A DNA stretch of 62,874 nucleotides from Flavobacterium psychrophilum. GTDB lineage: Bacteria > Bacteroidota > Bacteroidia > Flavobacteriales > Flavobacteriaceae. The stretch is from contig CAMAQD010000020.1 in the NCBI GenBank assembly GCA_945860385.1, positions 1-62,874 on the forward strand. Reading direction: 5' to 3'. The position numbers and the translations under genes are program-made. The notes beneath the pieces were generated by a model, which saw nothing but the letters and a program-made list of their open reading frames with translations, made no database searches and was not told the DNA's origin. Below, piece by piece: positions 1 through 8,727 of this stretch (position 1 is its first letter; the number at the start of each line of letters is the position of its first letter).

Positions 1-94
1 TGCGGCGGGGCTCACCTCTTCCCTTCCCGAACAGAGTAGTTAAGCCCGCCTGCGCAGATGGTACTGCAGTTATGTGGGAGAGTATGTCGTCGCC
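1..94 (+). rRNA. rrf: 5S ribosomal RNA, 3' part (5' end outside window)
   Basis: The window opens inside a 5S rRNA gene. The stretch around bases 28-50 (CCCGAACAGAGTAGTTAAGC) is the conserved 5S loop region, and bases 70-94 (TATGTGGGAGAGTATGTCG and on) form the conserved 3' half before the closing stem. A strong terminator follows directly. The 5' end and the presumed 16S-23S genes lie to the left of the window. The end coordinate is good to within a few bases. Confidence 0.93.
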
Positions 95-103
95 TTTCTT
101 TTG

Positions 104-136
104 AAAAACCCTGTTCTAACGAACGGGGTTTTTTGT
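104..136 (+). terminator. Rho-independent terminator of the rRNA operon
   Basis: Stem CCCTGTTC (109-116), loop TAAC, stem GAACGGGG (121-128), with one T-G wobble. It is flanked by a run of A on the left and a run of T on the right, which extend the stem. It lies about 10 bases after the 5S end. Confidence 0.9.
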
Positions 137-385
137 TTTATAGGAACGAAGTGTTCGCTCTGCGGGCTCGGTTCGTCGCTTTTGCTTCGCCAGTTCGGCT
201 AAATCCTAGGGTCTTTTGTTTTATAGAAGTTTTAGGATAAGTCCCAAAATCAATTTAATCAATCCCAAAACTTTTAAAATTGGATTTCGTCGATAAATAA
301 AAAGCTGGAATTTGTTTTAAATTTCCTATATTTATCTATCTTTTAAGGAAATATTATTTTGAAATGAAACTTAAAAATGGTTTAT
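137..385. other. Intergenic region after the rRNA operon
   Basis: About 250 bases with no convincing gene. A short frame starting inside the 5S gene is considered a shadow. The sequence GGGTCTTTTGTTTTATAG (near 209) partly repeats GGGGTTTTTTGTTTTATAG of the terminator tail (near 125), a possible small duplication. A TATATTTA box at 327-334 resembles the Bacteroidota -7 box TAnnTTTG and could drive the next gene, but no clear -33 element is seen. Confidence 0.4.
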
Positions 386-985
386 ATGAAAAAAGTAATG
401 CTATTTATAGGTTTAATGGGTGTTTATACTGTAAATGCTCAATTTGGTGCCAAAAATGCAATTTATACATCAGCTGAATTAAATGTAGGGAATTATTTTG
501 GAGTCGATTTAAGTTTGAATTATGTTTACAATAAAAAATATTCAGTCAGGCTGGCTTATATTGGAAACATTAAAACACCAAAGTCCCAACCTGAAGATTA
601 TACTTCGGGTCTTATAGGGGTTATGTTTTTTGGTTTAGCAAATCCTTATGACCAATTTGAGAATTATCAAATTGGGATTGGAAAAATTTATAAATTAAAT
701 CCTAGTGGCACTATTCGGTTAAATCTAAACGTTGGATTAGGATGCTCTGTGATTACTGAACCCGAAAATTGGACTAAGGTTAATAATTCTTTTCTGGGGG
801 AGAATTATACTTGGAATAACCATAAATATGACACAGTGAGTTTAATGATAAATCCAAAAATTGAATTCCCATTTACCAGATTCTATGGTTTCACTCTTTC
901 TCCTATGGTACAAATATCGAAGGACAGAGCTTATTTTGGGGTAGGAGTTGGGCAAATGATTGGGTTGTTAAGAAGTAGAAAATAG
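386..985 (+). CDS. Predicted secreted/outer-membrane protein of unknown function
   Basis: The product is about 199 residues and begins with a signal peptide (MKKVMLFIGLMGVYTVNA, then Q), so it is exported. The rest is rich in Tyr, Gly, Asn and alternating hydrophobic residues (for example NYFGVDLSLNYVYNKKYSVR), which looks like a small outer-membrane beta-barrel. The ATG at 386 is preferred over the in-frame ATG at 377 because it gives the usual MKK start of a signal peptide. It stands alone between the 5S gene and the converging nuo operon, with a shared terminator at 1049-1083. No family is recognised and no catalytic motif is visible. Confidence 0.7.
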   Translation: MKKVMLFIGLMGVYTVNAQFGAKNAIYTSAELNVGNYFGVDLSLNYVYNKKYSVRLAYIGNIKTPKSQPEDYTSGLIGVMFFGLANPYDQFENYQIGIGKIYKLNPSGTIRLNLNVGLGCSVITEPENWTKVNNSFLGENYTWNNHKYDTVSLMINPKIEFPFTRFYGFTLSPMVQISKDRAYFGVGVGQMIGLLRSRK

Positions 986-1048
986 TACTCAAAACCCTGT
1001 AGATTTATTGTATTGGAGATAGTTTTTGTAAGCTTCGCTGTTCTCAAT

Positions 1049-1083
1049 AAAAAAGCCAATGCTATTGCTAGCTTGGCTTTTTC
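1049..1083. terminator. Bidirectional terminator between converging genes
   Basis: The stem AAAAGCCAA / TTGGCTTTT flanks GCTATTGCTAGC-like inner sequence. Runs of A before and T after make it work in both directions. It lies between the secreted protein gene (plus) and the end of the nuo operon (minus). Confidence 0.8.
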
Positions 1084-1122
1084 CGGTTTTGGTTGGTTTA
1101 TTTTGGTTGGTTAATCTTGAAT

Positions 1123-1449
1123 TTATGAATTCTTCCAATACATTGGATTGGTTTGGGTAGTTCTTTGAAACCAATAATCCTGGGTTACTTTGTGACCATC
1201 AAGAGTTTTCATTTTACGTTCAAAAATCCAAATGGTGGGATTGAAAACCATATCGGTTACCGCCACAGTATATAATTGAGGATCTTCTTCCGTTTTTTTC
1301 TTTTCTTCATCAATAATCACTTCTAATCCATTATGTTCTAAAAGTTGTTTCAAGAAATCCTTACGGTCTTGGTCAACGCCTTTTTCGACAAAAGTGACTC
1401 TTGTTTCTCCAATGCTTCCAAATGAATGTTTTCCGTCTAATGATGCCAT
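1123..1449 (-). CDS. Hypothetical protein at the end of the nuo operon
   Basis: A 108-residue protein with no signal peptide or membrane segment. It contains two short Lys/Glu-rich stretches (for example DEEKKKTEEDP) and an aromatic C-terminal part (TIWIFERK, DYWFQR). It starts 3 bases after the nuoN stop, so it is almost certainly cotranslated with the complex I genes. No Fe-S, nucleotide or quinone motif is seen. Its position suggests an assembly or accessory role for the complex, but that is only inference from location. I do not recognise the family. Confidence 0.7.
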   Translation of the reverse strand: MASLDGKHSFGSIGETRVTFVEKGVDQDRKDFLKQLLEHNGLEVIIDEEKKKTEEDPQLYTVAVTDMVFNPTIWIFERKMKTLDGHKVTQDYWFQRTTQTNPMYWKNS

Positions 1450-1452
1450 AAC

Positions 1453-2883
1453 TTATTTATTAAAAATGGTGCTTAATTCAAATATGTAATCGTATAATGG
1501 GCTGTACAATCCAAGAACTAGAATACCTAAAACAGTAAGTAATAGTCCTAAACGCATATAAATTTTGCTTTTGAAATACGGAATTGGATTATCGCTTTTT
1601 CTGATAAACATGGCTCTTACCACTAATAAATAATAGTAGAGAGAAATGGTTACATTCACAACTGCTAAGAAAACTAATAAATAATATCCTTTGCTTGCCG
1701 CTGCGGCGAATAGAAAGAATTTACCAAAAAATCCTGCTACCGGCGGAATTCCTGCTAAGGAAAACAATGCCAACATCATCACAAGGCTTAACTTAGGATT
1801 TGTTCTGTATAAGCCGTTATAATCGTCTCTGTTTTCTTTACTCGTTTGCAACGCAATAGCTTGTACCACGCCGAATGCAGCTAAATTTGTGAAGACATAA
1901 ACCAATATAAAATACACTACTGTTGCTGTTCCCAATTGTGTTCCTGTAATTAATCCCAATAATATAAAACCAGCTTGTGCAATCGAGGAGAAAGCCAAGA
2001 AACGTTTCATGTTTTGTTGGCGCAAGGCAAATAAATTACCTATAAACATCGTGGCAAGTGCTACCACATAAATGATATTTTCCCAAACGTGCATCAATGG
2101 TTTTAGAACGGTAAACAATAAAATCATTAATATAAAGGCTGCGGCTCCTTTTGAAATTACCGATAAATACGAAGCAACGCCAATCGGTGCTCCTTCATAA
2201 ACATCAGCGGTCCAAAAGTGGAACGGAACCAACGATATTTTGAATGCCAATCCAGAGAAAAACAAAATAAAACCTAATAATGTTAAGTTGGTCGAAGTTA
2301 AAACTGGGGTTATATCAGCAAAATAAATTGAACCTGTTGCGGCATACAATAGCGAGATTCCAAATAAGGAAGTTCCTGAGGCTAATCCTGCCGAAAGTAT
2401 AAATTTTACACCAGCTTCACTAGAAATTCTTTTGGAGGTTTCCCAAGCTACCAATGCTGCCACTGGTAAAGTTGATAATTCCAATCCGATGTAAAACATT
2501 AGAAAATCACCTGCCGAAATCATAAAATACATGCCTAACAGGGAAGAAAACAACAACATAAAAAACTCGGTTCCTTTATTGAGCGGTACCATTTTTTCTT
2601 TAATCCAATCGGCTGATTGAAGTAATACTATTACTACGCCAACATTTAGTGCATTTTTAAAGAAGTGAATTAGCGTATTCGTGCGAAACATTCCGCCAAA
2701 TAAACTAGTTTCTTCAATGGCAAAAAAGCCTACAATAGTGTGGATGCCAAATAAAAATAAGGCAAAATGTACCAGACTTTCTTTTTTGTTTTTATTGATG
2801 AAAATTTCGCCTACAATCAACAATAATAGTATTGTTAAGAGGAAAATTTCTTGTCTCATTGCGATAAAACTGTTCAAATTCAT
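1453..2883 (-). CDS. nuoN: NADH-quinone oxidoreductase subunit N (antiporter-like)
   Basis: Membrane-arm proton-pumping subunit of complex I, of the Mrp-antiporter-like family shared with NuoL and NuoM. The 476-residue protein is hydrophobic throughout, with about 14 predicted helices. It carries the family's core stretches, such as YIGLELSTLPVAAL (conserved Glu) and LVPFHFWTADVYEGAP, followed by a helix containing FSSIAQAGFILLG. Length is normal for NuoN. It starts 12 bases after nuoM and is followed 3 bases later by a small unknown gene, as the second-last gene of the operon. Confidence 0.96.
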   Translation of the reverse strand: MNLNSFIAMRQEIFLLTILLLLIVGEIFINKNKKESLVHFALFLFGIHTIVGFFAIEETSLFGGMFRTNTLIHFFKNALNVGVVIVLLQSADWIKEKMVPLNKGTEFFMLLFSSLLGMYFMISAGDFLMFYIGLELSTLPVAALVAWETSKRISSEAGVKFILSAGLASGTSLFGISLLYAATGSIYFADITPVLTSTNLTLLGFILFFSGLAFKISLVPFHFWTADVYEGAPIGVASYLSVISKGAAAFILMILLFTVLKPLMHVWENIIYVVALATMFIGNLFALRQQNMKRFLAFSSIAQAGFILLGLITGTQLGTATVVYFILVYVFTNLAAFGVVQAIALQTSKENRDDYNGLYRTNPKLSLVMMLALFSLAGIPPVAGFFGKFFLFAAAASKGYYLLVFLAVVNVTISLYYYLLVVRAMFIRKSDNPIPYFKSKIYMRLGLLLTVLGILVLGLYSPLYDYIFELSTIFNK

Positions 2884-2895
2884 TTTAGTTATTTA

Positions 2896-4392
2896 TTATA
2901 AATGATTTAATACTCCTTGAATAAATGGTTGAATACTATCCATTGTCATATCGCTCAACCAAAGTGGAGCAACACCCATACCAAGCATTGGAATTAATAG
3001 TAGCAAAATACCTGTTATTTCGAACCAAGTTGCCTTAGGTAAATTTAAATATTCTTCGTTTTTCACTTCACCCATTAGCATAATTCCTAGCACTCTTAGG
3101 ATGTAAACTGCAGTTACAACAATTGCCGATACTGAAATTACGGTTGCCACTCTATAAAACATTTCTTCGTGTTGGAATGCACCCACAAAGATGTTCATTT
3201 CGGCAATGAAACCACTAAATCCTGGTAAGCCTAATGACGCTAATCCAGCAATTACATAAATTACGGATATAAAAGGCATAACTTTCAATAAACCACCCAA
3301 TTTAGTGATGTCCCTAGTATGTGTTCTTCCGTAAATCATCCCGATTAAGGCGAAGAATAAGGCCGTCATAAATCCGTGGGAAAGTGATTGTAAAATAGCT
3401 CCGTTCCAAGCAGTTTTGTTTAACATTAATAATGCAAACAACACCATTCCCAAGTGACTTACTGAGGAATACGCATTGATGTATTTTAAATCGGTTTGTT
3501 TTAAAGCACCAAAGGCTCCATAAATTACTCCAATGGCGGATAAGATGATGAAAAACCAAGACCATTCGATGGCTCCCAATGGCAATAAAAACATAGCGAT
3601 TCTGAAAACACCATATCCTCCTAGTTTCATTAAAACTCCTGCGTGAAGCATGGATACTGCTGTTGGTGCCGAAGCGTGACCATCAGGTGACCAAGTATGA
3701 AAAGGGAATAAAGCTCCAAGTACAGCAAAGCCAATAAAGGTCAAAGGGAAAAATAATTTTTGGGCTTCGAATGGAATGTTCACTTTGGCAATTTCCAAAA
3801 TATTGAAAGTCAAAGCACCACCATCTGCATTGGAATTAAAATAAATTCCTAAAACACCAACCAATAAAACTGCCGAAGCTCCCATTAACATTAATGTTAA
3901 TTTCATTGCCGAATATTCTTTTGGCCCTGAGCCCCATATTCCAATCAGTAAATACATTGGAATTACGGCTATTTCATAGAACACAAACATCGTAAACAAG
4001 TCGATGGAAATAAAGAATCCATAAACCCCTGTAGCTAAAACCAAAAGGGAAACAAAAAATTCTTTGGGTAAATCGTCGGTTTTCCAAGAAATGAATACAC
4101 CGGCTAGTACGACTATTGAAGTCAATAGTAATAGTGCCACCGAAATTCCATCTACTCCAATGGCATAATGAACATTGAAATTTTTGAACCAAACATAATC
4201 TTGAGTGAAAAGCATAACGCTTTTATCGACAGCTCTTTCTTTTAAATATAAAAATAGCAGATTGATAGCCATTCCCAGTTGAATGAAACTTCCAATCATG
4301 GCAATAATGCGTGCCTGTTTTAATCCTTTGGAAAAAACCAAAGCTAAAACTGTGAGTACAGGTATAACTACAAAAAGTGATAAAATATCCAT
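2896..4392 (-). CDS. nuoM: NADH-quinone oxidoreductase subunit M (antiporter-like)
   Basis: Antiporter-like proton-pumping subunit of complex I. The protein has 498 residues and about 14 transmembrane helices. Diagnostic stretches are FYEIAVIPMYLLIGIWG (conserved Glu of the channel), FPFHTWSPDGHASAPTAVS and AYSSVSHLGMVLF, all typical of NuoM. It begins 9 bases after the nuoL stop. Length and motifs are intact, so it should be functional. Confidence 0.97.
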   Translation of the reverse strand: MDILSLFVVIPVLTVLALVFSKGLKQARIIAMIGSFIQLGMAINLLFLYLKERAVDKSVMLFTQDYVWFKNFNVHYAIGVDGISVALLLLTSIVVLAGVFISWKTDDLPKEFFVSLLVLATGVYGFFISIDLFTMFVFYEIAVIPMYLLIGIWGSGPKEYSAMKLTLMLMGASAVLLVGVLGIYFNSNADGGALTFNILEIAKVNIPFEAQKLFFPLTFIGFAVLGALFPFHTWSPDGHASAPTAVSMLHAGVLMKLGGYGVFRIAMFLLPLGAIEWSWFFIILSAIGVIYGAFGALKQTDLKYINAYSSVSHLGMVLFALLMLNKTAWNGAILQSLSHGFMTALFFALIGMIYGRTHTRDITKLGGLLKVMPFISVIYVIAGLASLGLPGFSGFIAEMNIFVGAFQHEEMFYRVATVISVSAIVVTAVYILRVLGIMLMGEVKNEEYLNLPKATWFEITGILLLLIPMLGMGVAPLWLSDMTMDSIQPFIQGVLNHL

Positions 4393-4401
4393 ATTAATTG
4401 T

Positions 4402-6330
4402 TTAGTTTGTCCATAAATAAATAAAAACCAAGGCTAAAACCACAACGCCAGAAACAAAAAACATCGCGTAATCTTGTAATCTTCCAGATTGTAATCCTTT
4501 TATTTTTTCGGAAATAATAACCGTTTTGTTTCCAATGCCTTCCATAGTTCCATCCACATATTTTTTGTCGAATTTGGCGATGGGTGATGAAATCAAATTG
4601 AAGACGATTTTCTTAGTAACAAACATGTAGATTTCATCGAAATAGAATTTATGAAAAGTCCATTTATAAAACATTCCAAAAGCATTTGCAAATTTCTCTG
4701 CCAAATCATTTTCTTTTTTATAGAAAATCCAAGCAATGATAATTCCTGTTAATCCTGTTCCAACAGCTATTGCGGCCAATGGTAAATTTAAATGAGCTTC
4801 AAAACCCACTTTGTCAGCCGTTACGAATTCGCTGAAAGGAATAAAACCAGCCACAACGCTCATAAAAGCCAAGAACAATAAAGGAAAAGCCATAGACATT
4901 GGTGCTTCGTGAGGCGTGTGATGGTATTTGGTGTCTTTTCCCCAAAATATTCCAAAATAAAGTCGGAACATATAAAAAGCTGTTAGTCCCGCTACGAAAA
5001 GGGCAACAAAATAAAGCAATTGATTTTTTTCGAAAGCCGCAACTAAGATTTCGTCTTTACTCCAAAATCCTGCGAATGGAGGAACTCCCGATATTGCTAA
5101 TGCTGCAATCAAGAATGTAATGTTAGTAATTGGCATATACTTCCGTAAACCTCCCATATCTTTCAAATAATTGCTGTGAACCGCGTGAATTACTGAACCA
5201 GCTCCTAAGAATAACAAGGCTTTGAACATCGCGTGAGTAAACAAGTGGAACATTGACGCCATATAACCAACACCTTCGTGACCTTTGTAACTCGAAACAC
5301 CCAAGGCTAACATCATATAACCAATTTGTGACATGGTTGAAAAGGCCAAAACTCGCTTAATATCGGTTTGAGTGAGTGCAATTACTGCAGCAAATAAGGA
5401 TGAGAAACCACCCACATAAGCTACAATATTCAATACATAACCTCCTTCGACAAAATAATACATCGGGAATAATCGTGCCACCAAATAAACCCCAGCTACA
5501 ACCATTGTTGCTGCGTGAATCAAGGCTGAAACCGGTGTAGGTCCTTCCATTGCATCGGGTAACCAAATGTGTAAAGGGAACATTGCTGATTTTCCAGCTC
5601 CTCCCATAAATATTAGAATTAAAGCCCAAGTAATTACAGACAATCCCATAAAGGAAGTAGAAGCCCAGTTTAAAAGTAAACCTTCGCCTTCTGCATTGAC
5701 TGCGTTTAATGTTTCAAAATCGAATGTGCCAGCATAATATCCTACTATCAAAATTCCTATCAAGAAACCAAAATCAGCAAATCGAGTAACGATAAATGCT
5801 TTTTTTGCTGCGGCTACTGCCGAAGTTTTGGTATAATAATAGCCAATTAACAAATAGGAGGAAACACCTACCAATTCCCAGAAAATATAGATTTGGAAAA
5901 GATTTGTTGCTAAAACCAACCCAAGCATTGAAAAGGAAAATAGCGATAAAAAAGCAAAGAATTTAGTATACCCTTTGTCGCCATCCATATAACCTCGGCT
6001 GTAAATGTGTACCATCAAGGAAATGGTGGTTACAACAACAAGCATCATTACTGAAATTGGATCGACCAAAATACCCATATCGATGTGCAAGGTATCAGTG
6101 AAGTTCATCCATCTTGTTGCTATTTGAAAAGTTTGGTAAACACCATCGACTTTTCCACTAACGAAAAAATATTGGTAAGCTGCATAATAAGAAAGCGCAG
6201 CCGAAGTCGCCAATCCAGCAACTCCAATGTATCCAGAAACCGCTGGTTTGATTTTCTGGTAACCAATTCCCAAAAGCAAGAATACAGCTAGCGGAATTAA
6301 TGGAATAAATAATATATAAGAGATGTCCAT
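4402..6330 (-). CDS. nuoL: NADH-quinone oxidoreductase subunit L (antiporter-like)
   Basis: The largest antiporter-like subunit of the membrane arm, 642 residues. It contains FWELVGVSSYLLIGYYY, FPLHIWLPDAMEGPTPVS and FSTMSQIGYMMLALG, the conserved NuoL blocks. A long C-terminal extension ends in a last hydrophobic segment (FFVSGVVVLALVFIYLW), as expected for the lateral helix that clamps NuoM and NuoN. It lies 12 bases after nuoK in the operon. Full length, with no disruption visible. Confidence 0.97.
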   Translation of the reverse strand: MDISYILFIPLIPLAVFLLLGIGYQKIKPAVSGYIGVAGLATSAALSYYAAYQYFFVSGKVDGVYQTFQIATRWMNFTDTLHIDMGILVDPISVMMLVVVTTISLMVHIYSRGYMDGDKGYTKFFAFLSLFSFSMLGLVLATNLFQIYIFWELVGVSSYLLIGYYYTKTSAVAAAKKAFIVTRFADFGFLIGILIVGYYAGTFDFETLNAVNAEGEGLLLNWASTSFMGLSVITWALILIFMGGAGKSAMFPLHIWLPDAMEGPTPVSALIHAATMVVAGVYLVARLFPMYYFVEGGYVLNIVAYVGGFSSLFAAVIALTQTDIKRVLAFSTMSQIGYMMLALGVSSYKGHEGVGYMASMFHLFTHAMFKALLFLGAGSVIHAVHSNYLKDMGGLRKYMPITNITFLIAALAISGVPPFAGFWSKDEILVAAFEKNQLLYFVALFVAGLTAFYMFRLYFGIFWGKDTKYHHTPHEAPMSMAFPLLFLAFMSVVAGFIPFSEFVTADKVGFEAHLNLPLAAIAVGTGLTGIIIAWIFYKKENDLAEKFANAFGMFYKWTFHKFYFDEIYMFVTKKIVFNLISSPIAKFDKKYVDGTMEGIGNKTVIISEKIKGLQSGRLQDYAMFFVSGVVVLALVFIYLWTN

Positions 6331-6342
6331 ATTTATTGAATA

Positions 6343-6660
6343 TTAATACTTCATAATTTCAGTGTCCTTTACTTCAACAGAACTGATTTGTCTGTAAAGA
6401 TTAATGATTATTGCCACTGCAAGCGCAGTTTCGGCAGCAGCCACAGCAATAATAAAAATCGAAAAGAAAACGCCCTGCAACACATCGGGATATAAATATT
6501 TGTTGATGACAACAAAGTTTATCGCCGAAGCATTTAAAATCAACTCGAGAGATATTAATATCGAAATCAAGTTTTTTCTGGTAATAAACCCATAAATACC
6601 AATAAAAAATAAAATAGAGGTGAGGGTAAAAATTTCGTAGATGCTAATTCCAGCTATCAT
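6343..6660 (-). CDS. nuoK: NADH-quinone oxidoreductase subunit K
   Basis: Small membrane subunit of complex I (MrpC-like), 105 residues with three hydrophobic helices. The stretch NLISILISLELILNASAINFVV has the conserved Glu of helix 2, and AAAETALAVAIIINLYR has the second conserved Glu. Its ATG overlaps the nuoJ stop by 4 bases (6657-6660), indicating translational coupling. Length is standard for NuoK. Confidence 0.96.
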   Translation of the reverse strand: MIAGISIYEIFTLTSILFFIGIYGFITRKNLISILISLELILNASAINFVVINKYLYPDVLQGVFFSIFIIAVAAAETALAVAIIINLYRQISSVEVKDTEIMKY

Positions 6661-7178
6661 AATGTGTCGTCGTTTTTAGTTAGTTTGTCTCCTTTTCCAA
6701 TGATGATGGCTCCAATCATAGCAGCCAATAACAGAATACTGATGACTTCAAAAGGTAAAATAAATCCGCCTGCATCGTAGCTCAAAAGTCCTCGACCGAT
6801 ATCTTCAACAGTAGTAGTTTTTGAATTTTCGACCACTTTGAAATCGTTGGTGTAAATGGTAAATAAGAAAACGCCTAGTCCAATCAAACAAGCTAATGCA
6901 GTTAGTATTTCTTTGGATAATTTGGCCATTTCCAATTCCATTTCGATATGGTGAACTAATAAAACCGAGAAAATAACTAAGACGATAATCCCTCCCGCGT
7001 AAACCGTCAATTGGACAGCTGCTAAGAAATTATAATCAATCAAGAAGTAAATTCCCGCTACCCCGATGAGAACAAACAATAAGTAGATAACTGATCGGAG
7101 CATTTTGCGGCTGGTTACAGAAGCAAAGGCCGATACAATCATTATCAAGGCTAAAATGTAAAATATAACTTTTTCCAT
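6657..7178 (-). CDS. nuoJ: NADH-quinone oxidoreductase subunit J
   Basis: Membrane subunit with five hydrophobic helices, 173 residues. It contains the family signature VQLTVYAGGIIVLVIFSVLL, the helix with the pi-bulge that links the quinone cavity to the pumps. It begins 4 bases after nuoI and overlaps nuoK by 4 bases. The short polar C-terminus (GKGDKLTKNDDTL) is unremarkable. Confidence 0.96.
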   Translation of the reverse strand: MEKVIFYILALIMIVSAFASVTSRKMLRSVIYLLFVLIGVAGIYFLIDYNFLAAVQLTVYAGGIIVLVIFSVLLVHHIEMELEMAKLSKEILTALACLIGLGVFLFTIYTNDFKVVENSKTTTVEDIGRGLLSYDAGGFILPFEVISILLLAAMIGAIIIGKGDKLTKNDDTL

Positions 7179-7182
7179 AAGA

Positions 7183-7659
7183 TTAATCTTCTAGTCCAGG
7201 AACCACTTTCGATCCCGGTTTGTTTAAAACTCTAGTGAGGTACGTTCTATCGTAAACGGAATTTTCAAAATTCTGCGCCCATTTGATAGCATCAGTAGGG
7301 CAGGCTTCGATGCATAAACTACACATCGTGCACATTCCTAAATGATAAATATGTTTGTCTATCATTTTTTTCTTTTTGCCTGTTTCTGGATCAATTTGTC
7401 TGTCCCAAATAATTTCGATACTTCCGTTAGGACAAGCCAATTCACATTTTTGGCAACCGGTACAACGGTGTTCGTTTTTGTCATCGTGCGGCATCACTAC
7501 CTCACCACGAAAACGTTCAAACATTTGCAAAGTAGCTCTGTTGTCAGGATATTGTTGGGTTATAGCCCCTTTTCTGGAATGTAAAAAATACTTTCCGGTG
7601 ACACTCATTCCTGTGAGAAGTGTCTTTACACCATTATATATATCTGAAAAATAACTCAT
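7183..7659 (-). CDS. nuoI: NADH-quinone oxidoreductase subunit I (two [4Fe-4S])
   Basis: Peripheral-arm subunit carrying clusters N6a and N6b, which pass electrons to NuoB. Two ferredoxin-type motifs are present: CTGCQKCELACP (Cys 66, 69, 72, 76) and CTMCSLCIEACP (Cys 110, 113, 116, 120). The ATG at 7659 (158 residues, MSYFSDIYNG) is chosen because an upstream in-frame ATG at 7749 would overlap nuoH by 85 bases and add unrelated sequence. The chosen start lies 5 bases after the nuoH stop. In an enzyme lacking NuoEFG, this subunit and NuoB would be the entry route for electrons from a ferredoxin. Confidence 0.96.
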   Translation of the reverse strand: MSYFSDIYNGVKTLLTGMSVTGKYFLHSRKGAITQQYPDNRATLQMFERFRGEVVMPHDDKNEHRCTGCQKCELACPNGSIEIIWDRQIDPETGKKKKMIDKHIYHLGMCTMCSLCIEACPTDAIKWAQNFENSVYDRTYLTRVLNKPGSKVVPGLED

Positions 7660-7664
7660 AATTT

Positions 7665-8717
7665 TTAAAATTGAATTGTTAATCCAAGCAATACCATCAA
7701 AGCCATTATAATCAAGTTCATTAAGTTTAACGGAAGCAAATATTTCCATTCCAATACTAACAATTGGTCAATTCTTAGTCTTGGAAACGTCCATCTAAAC
7801 CACATCATTAAAAAGATGATAGCTAATGTTTTTATTAAAAACCAAAATACGCCAAGCAAAGGAATATTTTCGGTTATTCCAAAAGGAGATAAATACGCTC
7901 CGAAGAATACCGTTGTAGCGATGGAGGCGATGATAAACATATTGATAAATTCTGCCAAGAAGAAATAGGCAAACTTCATACCCGAGTATTCTGTGTGGAA
8001 ACCAGCACCCAATTCGGATTCGGCTTCTACTAAGTCAAAAGGAGCTCTGTTGGTTTCGGCAGTTCCAGCAATCATATAAATGCAAAAAGCGATGATAGCA
8101 GGAATATGTCCTTGAACGATGAGCCAACCGTGTTTTTGAACTTCGACGATTTGGGATAGTTGCAAAGAACCCGTCATTAAAACCATTGTCAAAAGCGATA
8201 ATCCAACAGATAATTCGTAGCTAATGGTTTGAACACCGCTTCGCATCGCACCAATTAAGGCAAATTTGTTATTGCTACTCCAACCTGCCAATAAAATTCC
8301 AATCACCCCAATAGAAGATATGGCAATTAAAAAGAATATACCAATATTGATGTCAAAGGCTTGAAATTCTTTCGAAAAAGGGAAAAGTGACATCGCCATC
8401 AAGGCGGTTACAATAACAAAATAAGGAGCTAAATTGTATAAAAATTTGTCTGCTTTGATGGTTCCTGTTAACTCTTTGGAAACTAGTTTTAAAGCATCGG
8501 CCATAGTTTGTAATAAACCTTGCCAACCCACTCGGTTTGGACCCAAACGCAATTGAAACCAAGCGGCTACTCTTCTTTCGAGTAAAACCAAGTATAAACC
8601 GGCAACAGCAAAAAGGAGTAAGTAAACCACCGCTATCAAAGCCATTTCTACAATGCTTGCTGTAGTTTCTGGCATCAGGCTAAAAAGCCATTCGTGAATA
8701 TTTTTTGTAATGTTCAT
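7665..8717 (-). CDS. nuoH: NADH-quinone oxidoreductase subunit H
   Basis: Membrane subunit that forms the quinone tunnel together with NuoB and NuoD. The 350-residue protein has about eight helices. Key blocks are RLGPNRVGWQGLLQTMADA and GTAETNRAPFDLVEAESEL, the acidic loop at the quinone site. It starts only 10 bases after the nuoD stop, exactly where nuoE, nuoF and nuoG would sit in a 14-subunit operon. There is no room for even a remnant of them. Confidence 0.97.
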   Translation of the reverse strand: MNITKNIHEWLFSLMPETTASIVEMALIAVVYLLLFAVAGLYLVLLERRVAAWFQLRLGPNRVGWQGLLQTMADALKLVSKELTGTIKADKFLYNLAPYFVIVTALMAMSLFPFSKEFQAFDINIGIFFLIAISSIGVIGILLAGWSSNNKFALIGAMRSGVQTISYELSVGLSLLTMVLMTGSLQLSQIVEVQKHGWLIVQGHIPAIIAFCIYMIAGTAETNRAPFDLVEAESELGAGFHTEYSGMKFAYFFLAEFINMFIIASIATTVFFGAYLSPFGITENIPLLGVFWFLIKTLAIIFLMMWFRWTFPRLRIDQLLVLEWKYLLPLNLMNLIIMALMVLLGLTIQF

Positions 8718-8727
8718 AAAATTAATT

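Noticed and set aside
58..240. Reading frame starting in the 5S rRNA gene
   Set aside because: It begins inside the rRNA, crosses the terminator and gives an odd, Arg- and Cys-rich product without any family. It is a chance frame.
989..1174. 61-residue minus-strand frame after the first secreted protein
   Set aside because: It runs over the terminator hairpin and overlaps the end of the nuo-linked small gene in another frame. No start signal and no protein-like composition.
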